A stretch of 64,000 nt of DNA from Amylostereum areolatum (taxonomy: Eukaryota; Basidiomycota; Agaricomycetes; Russulales; Stereaceae), in assembly GCA_012932865.1 (NCBI GenBank), contig SAXG01000053.1, positions 1 to 64,000 on the forward strand, written 5' to 3'. The notes below the pieces were generated by a model that did not search any database, had not been told where the DNA came from, and saw only the letters and a program-made list of their open reading frames with translations. Below are positions 50,321 through 60,181 of this stretch, one piece after another. Positions within the stretch are counted from its first letter, which is position 1, and each line of letters starts with the position of its first letter. The translations under genes and the position numbers were made by a program.

Positions 50321-51514
50321 CTACCAGGGTTCCGGCCAGTGATCCTTCGACTCTTCCGCTTCTTGCAGGTCCCAATCTTCTTCCTTCCAGAAGAGATCGT
50401 CGACGCGCCAGGAGTGGTTGAAGCGCGAAGGGGGTTCTCGCTGAGTGCGGAGCATGGCGTCCTCCCAGTACAACCACTGTTCGGTGGCGTGTTGGGCGGC
50501 TTCGTGCGTCAGACTCTCACGTCGCGTGAGGAATCCCAGAAGCTGCCTGTGGGTGCGGGCGGTAGCGTCGGTATGTCGGAGGTGGGGGTGGGACATCAGT
50601 GTTCCTGGACCGTAGCCGATATCCGGACGGCTCGGGCGAGGAAGAGGAAGAGGAGTCTGTGGTCGGAGGGGATAGCAAGACCGCGATTGGGGGAAGTGAG
50701 GGGGAGCGTTCTTGCGACGGGGACAGTCTCGGCGGAGATGGCCTCGCTCGCCGCATTTCCAGCAGCGTTTCCGCGGCTTCGCGGGAATCACGTCCCACTT
50801 CTCTTGCGTCCATGTGGTCGGCTCGTCGTTCCATTTGTCCGAAGGATTCTCGGCTTCTTCCTTCGTCTTGTCGTCCGTCGGACTGTCCGGTTTGTCCGCT
50901 GAGCTGTCCGATTTGTCTGTTGACTCTTGGTTTCATTTCCAGCAAGCGCGGGTCTCCATCATTTGCTCGATTATCTCTTGAATCTTGTTGCAGTTCCTCA
51001 TCGCTCGACTTATCGGGGAGTCCGACGTTTCGGATTCGCTTGAGCGGTCTTCCGTTGGGGTCGACAGAATCATGTTTACGTCGCTGTGGGGTGATTCGGG
51101 GATCTTGGGCGATGGGATCTCTAGTGTGGTCGGAGTACGAGCGTAGGAATGAGGGATAAGCAGGGGGACCTCCGTGCCACGGCATGGGAGTGTCGTCAGC
51201 AGAAGCTGGGAACGGAGTTGGCGGTCTAGGCATCGCTGGCAGTGAAGGAGATGTCCGAGGTACTTGTCGCGGACTTTCCGCTGTGGATCTTCCGGTTGGT
51301 TGTCCGGGCTTTGGGGAAACCAGGGGCTGTCCGGTGTACTCTCCGGATATGTCGTTTCTAGCGACAGGAGGCTGGACGGGGTTAATCTGGGTGATTCCGG
51401 GGATGGGTAGGGATCCCTGCGGTGTAGGAGCGGTGACGGGTCGTGGAGGGGTGTTAGGAAGGAATGGGGGTCTGGTGAGGGTGGACATGATGGGATCGGG
51501 TCGAACAGTATAGC
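50321..51514 (-). pseudogene. CCHC zinc-knuckle protein, 3' part
   Basis: This is the third segment of a gene that starts at 60,102 and is interrupted by two insertions. It is Pro/Ser-rich with an Arg/Asp/Glu-rich stretch, then CWKCGERGHLRRDC, a single CCHC knuckle near 50,735, then HATEQWLYWEDAMLRTQRE and a Trp/Glu-rich end (WKEEDWDLQEAEESKDHW). A CCHC knuckle is the usual nucleic-acid-binding end of gag, but the N-terminal part does not look like a known gag. In the -1 direction from here come the basic ORF and the membrane ORF. The frame is open across both insertion sites. Confidence 0.6.
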
Positions 51515-51820
51515 TGTCACGGTTCGCCCTTTTGCTCCGCTTTTTCCTTGCTTTCTCGCGCTATCTGATCCCACACCTGTGGATCAATCCCCTTTGATGG
51601 CATCACTGATGTGCCCCTTGGTCTGTGCACATCCCCTCCCTAGTATATATAGCTGGCCTGCATGTATCTACTTCCTTAGTCTTTCCTCCTAGTCTTTACC
51701 GGCTTAGAGTGCAATGTACTGTTCTCCCTTTATTCCCTGATTCCCCCTTCCTCTGAGCCACTGCCTGTGTCGCGACTTAGAAGGCTATTGGATGCATTCC
51801 TTAGTCGGTCGTTCTTGACA
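51515..51820 (+). repeat. Solo LTR of family 1 (306 bp)
   Basis: TGTCACGGTTCGCCC to TCGTTCTTGACA, flanked by ATAGC on both sides (51,510-51,514 and 51,821-51,825). Nearly identical to 6,936-7,241. It is inserted in the CCHC-protein gene. Confidence 0.93.
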
Positions 51821-51961
51821 ATAGCCCGGGGAGATGTGATATCCATGGAAGATGAGGTCGATGTCGGGGCCGTCGCGTGGCGACATATGGGGAACTCCGG
51901 TAGTTTCCATTCGCCTTCGGAGGATTTCTCCTTCGTAGGTGGCACGGAAGGTGTGTCTTTC
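51821..51961 (-). pseudogene. CCHC-protein gene, middle segment
   Basis: 141 bp between the solo LTR and the family C element. It reads HTFRATYEGEILRRRMETTG and DGPDIDLIFHGYHISPGY in the frame that joins both neighbouring segments when the insertions and one copy of each duplication are removed. Confidence 0.6.
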
Positions 51962-52418
51962 TGTCAGCAACGACTAGTGCGACAGCACCAAGTTACGACA
52001 AAGCTGACAGAGGAAGAGGACGACAGAGGGGAGCCGATCAGACACGGCGACAGACAAGGGAAAGCAAGCAAAGTCGGTAGAATTGACTAGCTCGAGATAA
52101 GGAATATGTACAGCGAGAGCGAGCCTTATATACACAAGAGGAGAGAGACTTAGGTAAGCAACCAATACACGGCGATCAGTAAGCAGACCAAGTATAAGTA
52201 AGCAGTCGTATGTAAAAGAGCACAGCATGAGTCAGTATCGTACAGCATGAGTCAAGAGAAAGGAGTCAGACCCGGACCAAGATGAGTCACGTGGGTCCGG
52301 GCGGGATATAGATGAGCCGGGTCCGGGCCAAGGTGGAGCCGGACCGGTGATAAGTCGATAAGTCCTAAAGCGTGTAACCGATGTAAAGTAAAAAGAAAAT
52401 TATAGACCGTTCATGACA
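51962..52418 (-). repeat. 3' LTR, family C copy 2
   Basis: 457 bp, with several differences from its 5' partner concentrated near 52,000-52,070. Preceded on the minus strand by the purine-rich AAGGAAGGGGTGA. Confidence 0.9.
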
Positions 52419-52848
52419 TCACCCCTTCCTTAGATTCGACGTCCTCGTCGTAATCAGATCCAGTTTCTTCCTCCGACAGGAGTTTCCAACGATTAAGGCG
52501 TGCAGGTTTCGGGGCACCCGGATGTTCACGGTGGAAGTCGTCAATGCGTTTCTTGGCATTCTGGAGATTGGTGAGAGGCTCCCAAGTATTGTCATTGTCT
52601 GGGTAGCCTTTCCATTTGACGAGGTACTTGAAGCCGCGACCAACCTTCTTGGAGTCTATAATCTTTTCGACCTCATAGACTTCCTCTCCTTGGACTAACT
52701 CTGGCGGTGGAGGTGTAGGTGCTTTCTGATTGTCAAAGGCGGGACCGTTGTGTGGAGATAGGAGGGACTCGTTGAAGACCGGATGTTTTCGTGACCAGGA
52801 TGTAGGGAGGCGAAGCTTGTAAGCCGATGCTCCGACTTTTTCCAGGAT
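52411..52848 (-). CDS. Integrase end and chromodomain after a stop, copy 2
   Basis: Same arrangement as 31,645-32,082: the frame continues ILEKVGASAYKLRLPTSW after TAA, reaches YLVKWKGYPDNDNTWEP and stops just inside the LTR. The TAA between FGPF and ILEK is identical in both copies. Confidence 0.72.
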   Translation of the reverse strand: MLEKVGASAYKLRLPTSWSRKHPVFNESLLSPHNGPAFDNQKAPTPPPPELVQGEEVYEVEKIIDSKKVGRGFKYLVKWKGYPDNDNTWEPLTNLQNAKKRIDDFHREHPGAPKPARLNRWKLLSEEETGSDYDEDVESKEGVMS

Positions 52849-55800
52849 TTAGAAAGGACCAAAGCGCTTGTCATCTAGCTTTTGCATAGGATGTGCCGTT
52901 TTGATTACGGTTTGGCCATCTCTGGTCTTGGCTTCCAGCCAGACGAAGTCGCCAATTTTGTAATCTATTGGTTCGTCCTTCTTGCGATCGTAAAAGCGCT
53001 TTTGATCGTCCTGTGCTGCTTTTAGCGCAGAGCGGGCTTCCTCATAGATGTCTCGCATGCGTTGTGCAAACTCGTTCGCCGATGGGTTGTCTGTCTCACG
53101 TCGAGGGTTTGTCCCTAGGTAGAGTTCCCGACCATAGTTGGCAAAGTTGGGAGACATCCCAATTGAACTATGGACCATATTGTTGAGCGCAGTCATGGCA
53201 AGTGGGAGGTAACGTGTCCAATTGTCTTGTCGCTGATTGACGAAGATGCGAAGGTAGTTTTCCATGGTCATGTTGGAGCGTTCGGTCTGTCCATCCGTCT
53301 GAGGGTGATACGCCGTGGACGGGTTCCCTTCAATGCCTAACAGTTGGAACAATGCTGTGGTGAATTTGGAGACAAACACGCTGCCACGGTCGCTGACGAT
53401 CTTTCTAGGAATTCCATGATGGGGGACCACCTCGCGTAGGTACTCGAAGGCGAGTTCGTCCTCCGTTAGGTCTTTGGTCGTGGCCCAGAATACAACCTGC
53501 TTGGTACCCATGCAGTTCACATTGCAGATGGCGTCTTTTCCATCCGAGACTGGGAGCGGCATGACAAAGTCGATGGATACATGCTCCCAAGGCGCTTGTG
53601 GCGGGTCATGTGGGTGGAGTGGAGCGGCAATGCGATCATGTCTAATCTTGGTACGTTGGCAGGTCTCACATCCTTCAACATATTTCCGGACATCGTCTCT
53701 AATGGCAGGCCACCAGTAGTTGCGCGTGATGAGCTCATGGGTCTTGTATCGTCCTGGGTGACCGACAAGCGGGCCGTCATGATGAGCTTGGATGATGTCT
53801 GCACGGAGTCCTTTGTCTCTTGGGACATAGAGTCTGTGTTGCCAGGTGATCGTTCCATCTGCGTGTTCCAGCCATCCCTTCACTTTGAGTGCTAAGGCGC
53901 GTTCTACTGCATGGTCTCGGAGTAAGGTAGCCTCCTGAATCCGCTCAATGAAGACATTGTCATGTCCATTGGTTATAATTCCTGCATGGTTGAGGGCGCG
54001 AAAGAGTTCTGGTTTCAGGAGGACGATGTTTTCATTGTCTTTCTCCCCCTTCTCAAGGCCCGCTAGTTGGGAAATAGCATCGGGTTTACCCATTGTTTTG
54101 CCAGGCTTGTGGAGTAGCGTACAATGATACTCTTGTAGCTCCGTTAACCATCGTGCTTGTCTCCGATTTAGCTTCTGCGCCTTGCGGAAGTACGTGAGAT
54201 TGCGATGATCCGACCAGATTTCAAACTCCTGTCGTGCCCCCATGAGGTATTGTCTCCATTCCTCTAGCGCCGTCATGATAGCCAGTAATTCCTTGTCATA
54301 AATCTCATAGTTCCTCTCAGCTTCGCTGAGGGACTTTGAGAGGAAGGCGACCGGGTGCCATTTGCCATTGTCCTGTTGTTGCGAAAGTACCGCGCCCGTG
54401 GCATAGTCAGAGGAGTCCGCCTCGACACGGAACTGTCCATCGTCTGTAGGGATTGCTAGAACTGGCTGCGATGTTATACGTCGCTTGAGTTCCTCAAAAG
54501 CCTCCTGCTGTGGGGTGTCCCAGACCCATTCCGTCTTCCCAGTGAGTCTAGTCATTGGGTGAGCAATGCCACTGAAGTCCTTGATAAAGCGACGGTAGAA
54601 GTTGCAAAAGCCCAAAAATGATTGAAGTTGTTTCTTCGTTTTGGGGGCTGGCCAATTGGTGATTGCCGCGACCTTTGCTGGATCCATGCGAACCCTTCCT
54701 CCGCCGACAATCATGCCTAGGTATTCGATTTCTGCCTTCTCAAACTCGCACTTTTCTGGCTTCAGATAGAGTTTGTTTTCTCGCAGGATCCGAAGGACCT
54801 CCTTGACTATTCGACGATGTTCTTCTAGCGTATGTGTGAAGATGAGGATGTCGTCCAAATAGACGACCACGACTCCTTGGTGGATCAAGTCTTTGAACAG
54901 GTCATTCATCATGGCTTGGAACGTAGACGGGGAGTTGGTGAGTCCAAAGAACATGACCGTAGGCTCGTAGAGACCTTTGTTCGTGCGGAATGCAGCTTTC
55001 CACTCGTCCCCTTCTTTAATCCGAACATTGTTGTACCCCCATCGGACATCGAGCTTGGTAAAGTGCCGTGCTCCTTTAAGTTTGTCAACCAACTCTTGGA
55101 TGAGCGGGAGCGGGTAACGGTTCTTTATTGTCATCTCATTGAGCTTTCGATAGTCCTGCACAGGACGTAGCGAGCCGTCTTTTTTCTTGATGAAGAAGAA
55201 TGGGGAGGCCATGGGTGATTTGGACGGTTGGATCCGGCCAGATCTCAGGTTCTCTTCCAGAAAGGCGTCCAGTTGCTTCTGCTCGTCCAATGTGAGGGGG
55301 TAAACTTTGCAATCAACCGGTTTGAAGTTAGGAGTGAGCTCAATGGCGTGGTCCCATGGGCGTCGCTCAGGGAGCTTGTCGAAGTCGTCTTTGTCAAAGA
55401 TGTCCTTGAATTCGTGGTACGCCGTTGGGACTCGCTCAGAGAAGGTCTGTTCCTTTTTCTTAGCGTGCTCTTCAATTGCAATGTCCGATGCATGGGTCCG
55501 GATGTGGTATGTCGCTTTGTAGCCATCCCAGTCGAAAGCAAACAGCTGCTCGTCCTTTTCCATGTGGACTGGCTCTTCCTCCTCCTCTTCATCCTCATCG
55601 ATATTGAGGAGGGGAGGGGGACGAGAGCAGCTGATAGGGCATCGGTCGAATTCAATTGACCCGGATTTCCAGTCGATGTGAGGGTTGTGCTTCTTTAGCC
55701 ACTCATGTCCAATGAAAAGGTCCGTATCTCCTAGATTGGAGACCGCCAGGTCAATGTTTTCTTCATGGTCTTGAATATTTAGGCGAAGTGTGACATATTC

Positions 55801-56523
55801 CGTAATGGGACCTCCTGTGTTGAGAGTGCCGTCTGCATTTCGTACTGGGATTGGGCGAGCAGTCCGTCGCGTGGGGATGTGATTTTCCTGCACAAACTTC
55901 GTGTTGATACACGAGCCAGTGCAACCACTGTCCAGGAGTGCGAGAGCTTTGACAATGCGTTTGGAATCTACCACCAGTTGTGTGGGAATGACCGTTTGTT
56001 CCTTGGCGCTGGCGGAGCGTATGAACTGCATAGGAGTGGCGAGCTCTAGTAGAGCTTGACATGCTAACTCGTCTCCCATGCCAGTTATTTCCTTGATGGC
56101 TTCATAAGTAGCCTCGTCACGGCGTCGGTGGTGTGTCCAGATGCGAAGGATTACAATTGCACTTTCGGGTTTGTCTTCCCTTAAGCGACGAAGCGTCCAT
56201 TGAGCCGTTCCAGGTGCCATATAACATGATTTGGGCGCCGTGCCCCTTCCATCGCACGGCGTTGTCCCTGACTTCACAGGGTCCATATCCAAAACCGAGT
56301 CCGTATCCAAAGCCGTATCCAAAACTGAAGCCGAAACCGAAGCCATATCCAAAGCCGAAGGCTCACAAATCGAGGCCTGAGTATCTAAAATAACAACGGG
56401 ACGCGTGCCCGTACCGATAGAGTCCGTAAGAGAAGTCATAATGGGGATATCCCCCGTAGTAGTACAGTCCGAATCAACAATGCGCATATGTAAACGAGAA
56501 CCAGGCCACCGAGGGCACCACAA
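52849..56523 (-). CDS. Pol polyprotein, family C copy 2
   Basis: 1,224 codons, the same domain order as copy 1: protease LLDSGCTGSC, reverse transcriptase VYLDDILIF, RNase H VEADSSDYATG, integrase with CETC, IVSDRGSVF and TDGQTERSN. The stretch joining gag to pol has one extra C (GTGGTGCCCTCGG where copy 1 has GTGGTGCCTCGG, near 56,510), so pol is out of frame with the expected frameshift product at its N terminus, before the protease. With intact gag here and intact pol start in copy 1, the two copies could in principle complement each other. Confidence 0.9.
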   Translation of the reverse strand: MWCPRWPGSRLHMRIVDSDCTTTGDIPIMTSLTDSIGTGTRPVVILDTQASICEPSALDMASVSASVLDTALDTDSVLDMDPVKSGTTPCDGRGTAPKSCYMAPGTAQWTLRRLREDKPESAIVILRIWTHHRRRDEATYEAIKEITGMGDELACQALLELATPMQFIRSASAKEQTVIPTQLVVDSKRIVKALALLDSGCTGSCINTKFVQENHIPTRRTARPIPVRNADGTLNTGGPITEYVTLRLNIQDHEENIDLAVSNLGDTDLFIGHEWLKKHNPHIDWKSGSIEFDRCPISCSRPPPLLNIDEDEEEEEEPVHMEKDEQLFAFDWDGYKATYHIRTHASDIAIEEHAKKKEQTFSERVPTAYHEFKDIFDKDDFDKLPERRPWDHAIELTPNFKPVDCKVYPLTLDEQKQLDAFLEENLRSGRIQPSKSPMASPFFFIKKKDGSLRPVQDYRKLNEMTIKNRYPLPLIQELVDKLKGARHFTKLDVRWGYNNVRIKEGDEWKAAFRTNKGLYEPTVMFFGLTNSPSTFQAMMNDLFKDLIHQGVVVVYLDDILIFTHTLEEHRRIVKEVLRILRENKLYLKPEKCEFEKAEIEYLGMIVGGGRVRMDPAKVAAITNWPAPKTKKQLQSFLGFCNFYRRFIKDFSGIAHPMTRLTGKTEWVWDTPQQEAFEELKRRITSQPVLAIPTDDGQFRVEADSSDYATGAVLSQQQDNGKWHPVAFLSKSLSEAERNYEIYDKELLAIMTALEEWRQYLMGARQEFEIWSDHRNLTYFRKAQKLNRRQARWLTELQEYHCTLLHKPGKTMGKPDAISQLAGLEKGEKDNENIVLLKPELFRALNHAGIITNGHDNVFIERIQEATLLRDHAVERALALKVKGWLEHADGTITWQHRLYVPRDKGLRADIIQAHHDGPLVGHPGRYKTHELITRNYWWPAIRDDVRKYVEGCETCQRTKIRHDRIAAPLHPHDPPQAPWEHVSIDFVMPLPVSDGKDAICNVNCMGTKQVVFWATTKDLTEDELAFEYLREVVPHHGIPRKIVSDRGSVFVSKFTTALFQLLGIEGNPSTAYHPQTDGQTERSNMTMENYLRIFVNQRQDNWTRYLPLAMTALNNMVHSSIGMSPNFANYGRELYLGTNPRRETDNPSANEFAQRMRDIYEEARSALKAAQDDQKRFYDRKKDEPIDYKIGDFVWLEAKTRDGQTVIKTAHPMQKLDDKRFGPF

Positions 56524-56583
56524 AACCAGACGAGCGAGAAACAGAAACTTGGGCTTCAGATGCCGTGTACATCGTCAGCCCCC

Positions 56584-57840
56584 TCAAAAACCCTCCTTCT
56601 TCTCCTCCACCTTCGGCTGAGCTTGAAGCGCGTCCATCACGCTTTTCCGATCTTCGGCCGACAGGCTCCTAGCCCAGGCGGTGGGCGTCTCGAACGTCTG
56701 TGCTCGAGCCTCCCGCTTTGGTGGTTCCGTGTACCGGTCCCTCCCCCACATGTCTCGGATGTTCTTCACGTCCACCCTGCAGTCCCGCACCTGGTGGCCA
56801 TTCTGTCCGCAGCGGAAGCATCGCCCCTTGATGTCGACACGGTTGACGTCCATCGGCTGACCTTTGCCACCGTGCACCGTGCCGGTTCCATCGCGGCGCC
56901 ATGGGACCTGCCCCCCTTGTTGCCCATTGGACGATCCTTGTCCTTTGGGTTTTTGGTTCTGCACGGGTCCACTGCGCTGGGTCTTAAGGTCCTCCCGCTC
57001 CTGTCGCAGACCGTCGATCAGGATGATGCGCTCTTTGAGGTCCTCATATTTCTGAGGAACGTGACCGCTGTCGTAGATGGAGTCGATGGTCCGATAGTAG
57101 ACGTTGTGTTTGAGCAGCTGCATGAGGTGGATAGGGTCCTGCGCCGTGGAGTATCCTGCCTTTCTTGCGAGTTGCTCGAACTTGGCGAAGTATTCATGGG
57201 CAGTGGTACCCTTCGTCTGTTTGAACCCGTCCAGTTCGACTGCGGCACGGTGCTGCTCATTGACGTCGGTGAAGGCCCCTTTGAGTGCTTTGTGGAAGTC
57301 CACCCAGGCGACCATGGCTCCATTGGCCAAGTGTGCATCCTCATACTCGGCCTTCCAGGTGCGTGCTGCCTCCCCCGTCATGTAGGTGAGAATGAAGAGG
57401 ACTTTGTCCTTGTCCGTCACGAGGTCATCCTCAGCAGCTCGCATGTATTCCTCGCACGACCGCATCCAGTCATTGAAGTCCTCTCGTTTCCCAGAGAAGC
57501 CTTCAGGAGTTTTCGCGTGGACTTTCTTTCGGGGGGGTCTGGCGGCGGCGGCGGCTGGGGCACTAACAGTGACCGCAGGGGGGTTGACTGTGATGGGGGG
57601 GGCCGTGACGTTGACGGTGGGGGGTGGCAGGTTGAGGGCAGCGACAAGCACGGCAGGGATGGCGACCCATTGGCCATTTACTTCCATGAGCCAGGCATCG
57701 TCGGTGCCGTTATTCATGTGTTGGATGGGAGAGCCAGTTTGGCCGATGACAATGTTCCATGTTCCACCGATTTCGGTGCAGTTGGCGAGTTCGGCGGGGA
57801 GAGGGGGTTGGGGGTCGGTGCGGATCCACTGGGCAGCCAT
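56584..57840 (-). CDS. Gag with CCHC knuckle, family C copy 2, intact
   Basis: 418 residues from ATG at 57,840 (MAAQWIRTDPQPPL); the same frame is open upstream to a TAA at 58,147-58,149. Order: GTWNIVIGQTGSPIQHM, an Ala/Pro/Val linker, EGFSGKREDFNDWMRSCEEY, then capsid-like helices (YFAKFEQLARKAG, HLMQLLKHNVYYRTID), the knuckle CFRCGQNGHQVRDC near residue 350, and a Lys/Glu end. The stop TGA overlaps TTTTT as at 27,904. The antisense strand is also open here (56,560-57,888); that is a shadow. Confidence 0.92.
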   Translation of the reverse strand: MAAQWIRTDPQPPLPAELANCTEIGGTWNIVIGQTGSPIQHMNNGTDDAWLMEVNGQWVAIPAVLVAALNLPPPTVNVTAPPITVNPPAVTVSAPAAAAARPPRKKVHAKTPEGFSGKREDFNDWMRSCEEYMRAAEDDLVTDKDKVLFILTYMTGEAARTWKAEYEDAHLANGAMVAWVDFHKALKGAFTDVNEQHRAAVELDGFKQTKGTTAHEYFAKFEQLARKAGYSTAQDPIHLMQLLKHNVYYRTIDSIYDSGHVPQKYEDLKERIILIDGLRQEREDLKTQRSGPVQNQKPKGQGSSNGQQGGQVPWRRDGTGTVHGGKGQPMDVNRVDIKGRCFRCGQNGHQVRDCRVDVKNIRDMWGRDRYTEPPKREARAQTFETPTAWARSLSAEDRKSVMDALQAQPKVEEKKEGF

Positions 57841-58146
57841 GATTGGTTCGTCGAGGTTGGAGAAGTCTTCGTCGGTGACAGGTGGTAGGACAGAGGCGGC
57901 GATGAGGTTGAAGTCGGCTTCAGTGAGGTCGTCTTGGCTTTCGTTGGCGAAGTACCAACTGATGCCACTTGTTTGGGTTGCTACAAAGGCGACTTCGACA
58001 GTGGTGTCTCCGAGTTGGACAAAGAAGTTGTTTCCTCGTTCAGTGAAGCCTAGAGGGAGGGGATATATGTAGCAGTTTTCGTCCTCAACGTCGGTGTCGG
58101 AGTCAGAACTGGAGTCGGAGCCGTTGAGTCCGAATGAGGGAATTGT

Positions 58147-58527
58147 TTATAAGTGGGGGTTGAGGTCGATGACCTCTGGCTCTGGTGTGGGGCTGGGGGT
58201 GTTGCCTGGTGTAAGGAGGCGGTGGGTGTGTCGAGTGTCCACTGGTATTTTCTCGTTGGGCGCGTAGAAGGATTTTGGGGGTTGCTCGAGTTTGTAGCGG
58301 TAGGTGACGTATGGGCAGGAGTAGACGTAGAGGTTTCCGTTTCCTTGTTCGCTTATTTTGAGGCGATAGAAGTGGATGTCTATGACGGAGTCTTCAAGTT
58401 CTTCTACGCCGAGGGCGACCTTCCAATTGTGCCAGGCCCAAGGGTCTTTAGATTCGTTGATGAGGGAGATGATAGCGTCGTGGCTGATGGGGATGAATTC
58501 TTGTACTTGCGAGCGCCAATCTTCCAT
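58147..58527 (-). CDS. Leader ORF upstream of gag, family C copy 2
   Basis: 126 residues from the ATG at 58,527, the same as 25,969-26,346 with one extra codon near the end (LNPHL against LTHL). An in-frame TAA separates it from the open gag frame, as in copy 1. That the three-base change keeps the frame up to the TAA is consistent with coding. Confidence 0.55.
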   Translation of the reverse strand: MEDWRSQVQEFIPISHDAIISLINESKDPWAWHNWKVALGVEELEDSVIDIHFYRLKISEQGNGNLYVYSCPYVTYRYKLEQPPKSFYAPNEKIPVDTRHTHRLLTPGNTPSPTPEPEVIDLNPHL

Positions 58528-59002
58528 GCACGAGCCCCCAGTCGAAATGGTTACTCTGTGCGGCAAGGGAAGATTTTGTCGAGGGAAGGTGGTTCTGTTA
58601 TGAGATCGCAAGACGGTCTGCCTCAGTCTTCTCGACCTGTTGGCTGTCTCTTCGTCTAGGGGACACGAGCCCAAAGACTTCCTAAACCGCTTTCCTCAGT
58701 TTCGCCGCTTTTACTCGTTTCCTACACCAAAGGTGCACCTTCTACTGTCACCTCTGAGCTTTCAACTCCTGGTATTGGAGAGTCTCGAGTAGGTGTAACA
58801 TTTTGAGGAAACGTCAAGCCGGCACCGGTATACGTGCGCACGACCACAATGTCAGGGTAACGAGTCGCGTACTCTGGGGGCAACGGTCTAGGGCGGCACG
58901 GGGGAAGGACAAGGTCAGTACCAGACGGGTACTACTACTACTACGCTACAGTACGTAGGGACGGTCGTAGGGTGGTGCAAGAGTGAATAGATCTCAAGCT
59001 TA

Positions 59003-59460
59003 TGTCAGCAACGACTAGTGCGACGGCACCAAGTTACGACACAGCTGACTAGAAGATGAGGACGACAGAGGGGAGCCGATCAGACACGGCGACAGACGAG
59101 GGAAAGCAAGCAAAGTCGGTAGAATTGACTAGCTCGAGATAAGGAATATGTACAGCGAGAGCGAGCCTTATATACACAAGAGGAGAGAGACTTAGGTAAG
59201 CAACCAATACACGGCGATCAGTAAGCAGACCAAGTATAAGTAAGCAGTCGTATGTAAAAGAGCACAGCATGAGTCAGTATCGTACAGCATGAGTCAAGAG
59301 AAAGGAGTCAGACCCGGACCGAGATGAGTCACGTGGGTCCGGGCGGGATATAGATGAGCCGGGTCCGGGCCAAGGTGGAGCCGGACCGGTGATAAGTCGA
59401 TAAGTCCTAAAGCGTGTAACCGATGTAAAGTAAAAAGAAAATTATAGACCGTTCATGACA
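59003..59460 (-). repeat. 5' LTR, family C copy 2
   Basis: 458 bp, closer to the LTRs of copy 1 than to its own 3' LTR. Followed by CTTTC (59,461-59,465). Confidence 0.92.
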
Positions 59461-60102
59461 CTTTCCCAATTGAGCCAGTTGACCCTGTGTCCGACTTCGG
59501 TGAGAAATCTTCGGAGCTCTGCGACGTTGAGTATAGCCACTGCGCTAGTTTCCGGAACCGTCAAAGTAGTTTGACTTCCCGTTCTTCCATCTCGGTCGAG
59601 AGCGTTAGGTACCTCGAGTATAATTGGAGGAGTTCTCCGTTGAGCATCTTGATGTGATCTTGTAAGATGTTCTGGACGTCGGCTGACTCCCTCTTGAGGT
59701 CGTCAATCCGCTCTCTGGCCTGTTTGATCGCTACTCCGGCTATCATGCGGGCTATCTGGCTTTCTAGTATCGGGGAATCGGGCGTTTGGGCTTCCGTCAC
59801 TCCGGGCCACGGGGATTGCATTAGCACCTGTGAGGAATTCGGGTGCTTTAGTCTGGGTTCCTTTGTGTGCTTCTAATCGGCTTACCCCCTGTTCTTCCGT
59901 CTGGTCCTGACCTAGACGGAGGAGGTACTGACTTAATTGCGAGGATTGCTGCCGATCGAGCGATGAAGCAGTCTCCGCAGAGGGCGCGTTCCTGTTGAGT
60001 GTGGTGTACTTTGTTGCAGACAAGACAGAGGCGGTCGACATTGCTGGGTGAGACGGTTGGATTGGTGGAGGAAGTGTTGGCTGTGTTTGGGGTGGTGGAC
60101 AT
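59461..60102 (-). pseudogene. CCHC-protein gene, 5' part with zinc-ribbon-like and coiled-coil segments
   Basis: The ATG at 60,102 (context CACCAATGTC) opens a Thr/Ser/Pro-rich start, then LCLVCNKVHHTQQERALCGDC, two CxxC pairs 16 residues apart that could bind zinc. The coding frame then appears to shift three times: SSQLSQYLLRLGQDQTEEQG (second frame), MIAGVAIKQARERIDDLKRE with a coiled coil to LSTEMEEREVKLL (third frame), and LNVAELRRFLTEVGHRVNW (second frame again). Introns could explain part of this, but I see no convincing splice sites, so decay is more likely. At 59,461 the gene is cut by the family C element and resumes at 51,961. Confidence 0.5.
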
Positions 60103-60181
60103 TGGTGACCTGTCTTGTTGAACCCGTAGGGTTTTTATCCCCCCCTTGTTGGCAGTGCATTCGCCTGAATGGCGTTGAGTC
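60103..60181 (-). other. Junction between pol and the CCHC gene with a polypurine tract
   Basis: Only 79 bp separate the pol stop from the next ATG. The minus strand holds AACAAGGGGGGGATAA, very like the polypurine tract of family B (AAAGGGGGGGTAA), but no LTR follows it. Either a 3' LTR was lost exactly here, or it is an internal polypurine tract. Confidence 0.55.

Larger units (their letters stand above)
51962..59460 (-). mobile_element. Ty3/gypsy chromodomain retrotransposon, family C, copy 2
   Basis: 7,499 bp, flanked by CTTTC on both sides (51,957-51,961 and 59,461-59,465). LTRs at 51,962-52,418 and 59,003-59,460. They differ at roughly eight or more positions (for example AAAGCTGACAGAGGAAG against ACAGCTGACTAGAAGATG), more than in copy 1, so this insertion is older or its LTR was altered. 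The interior is nearly identical to copy 1. Here gag is intact, but the start of pol carries a one-base insertion. It lies in the CCHC-protein gene. Confidence 0.95.

Noticed and set aside
56560..57888. 442-codon frame antisense to the family C gag
   Set aside because: Gag on the other strand has clear capsid-like and CCHC features; this frame has none, and it is broken in copy 1.
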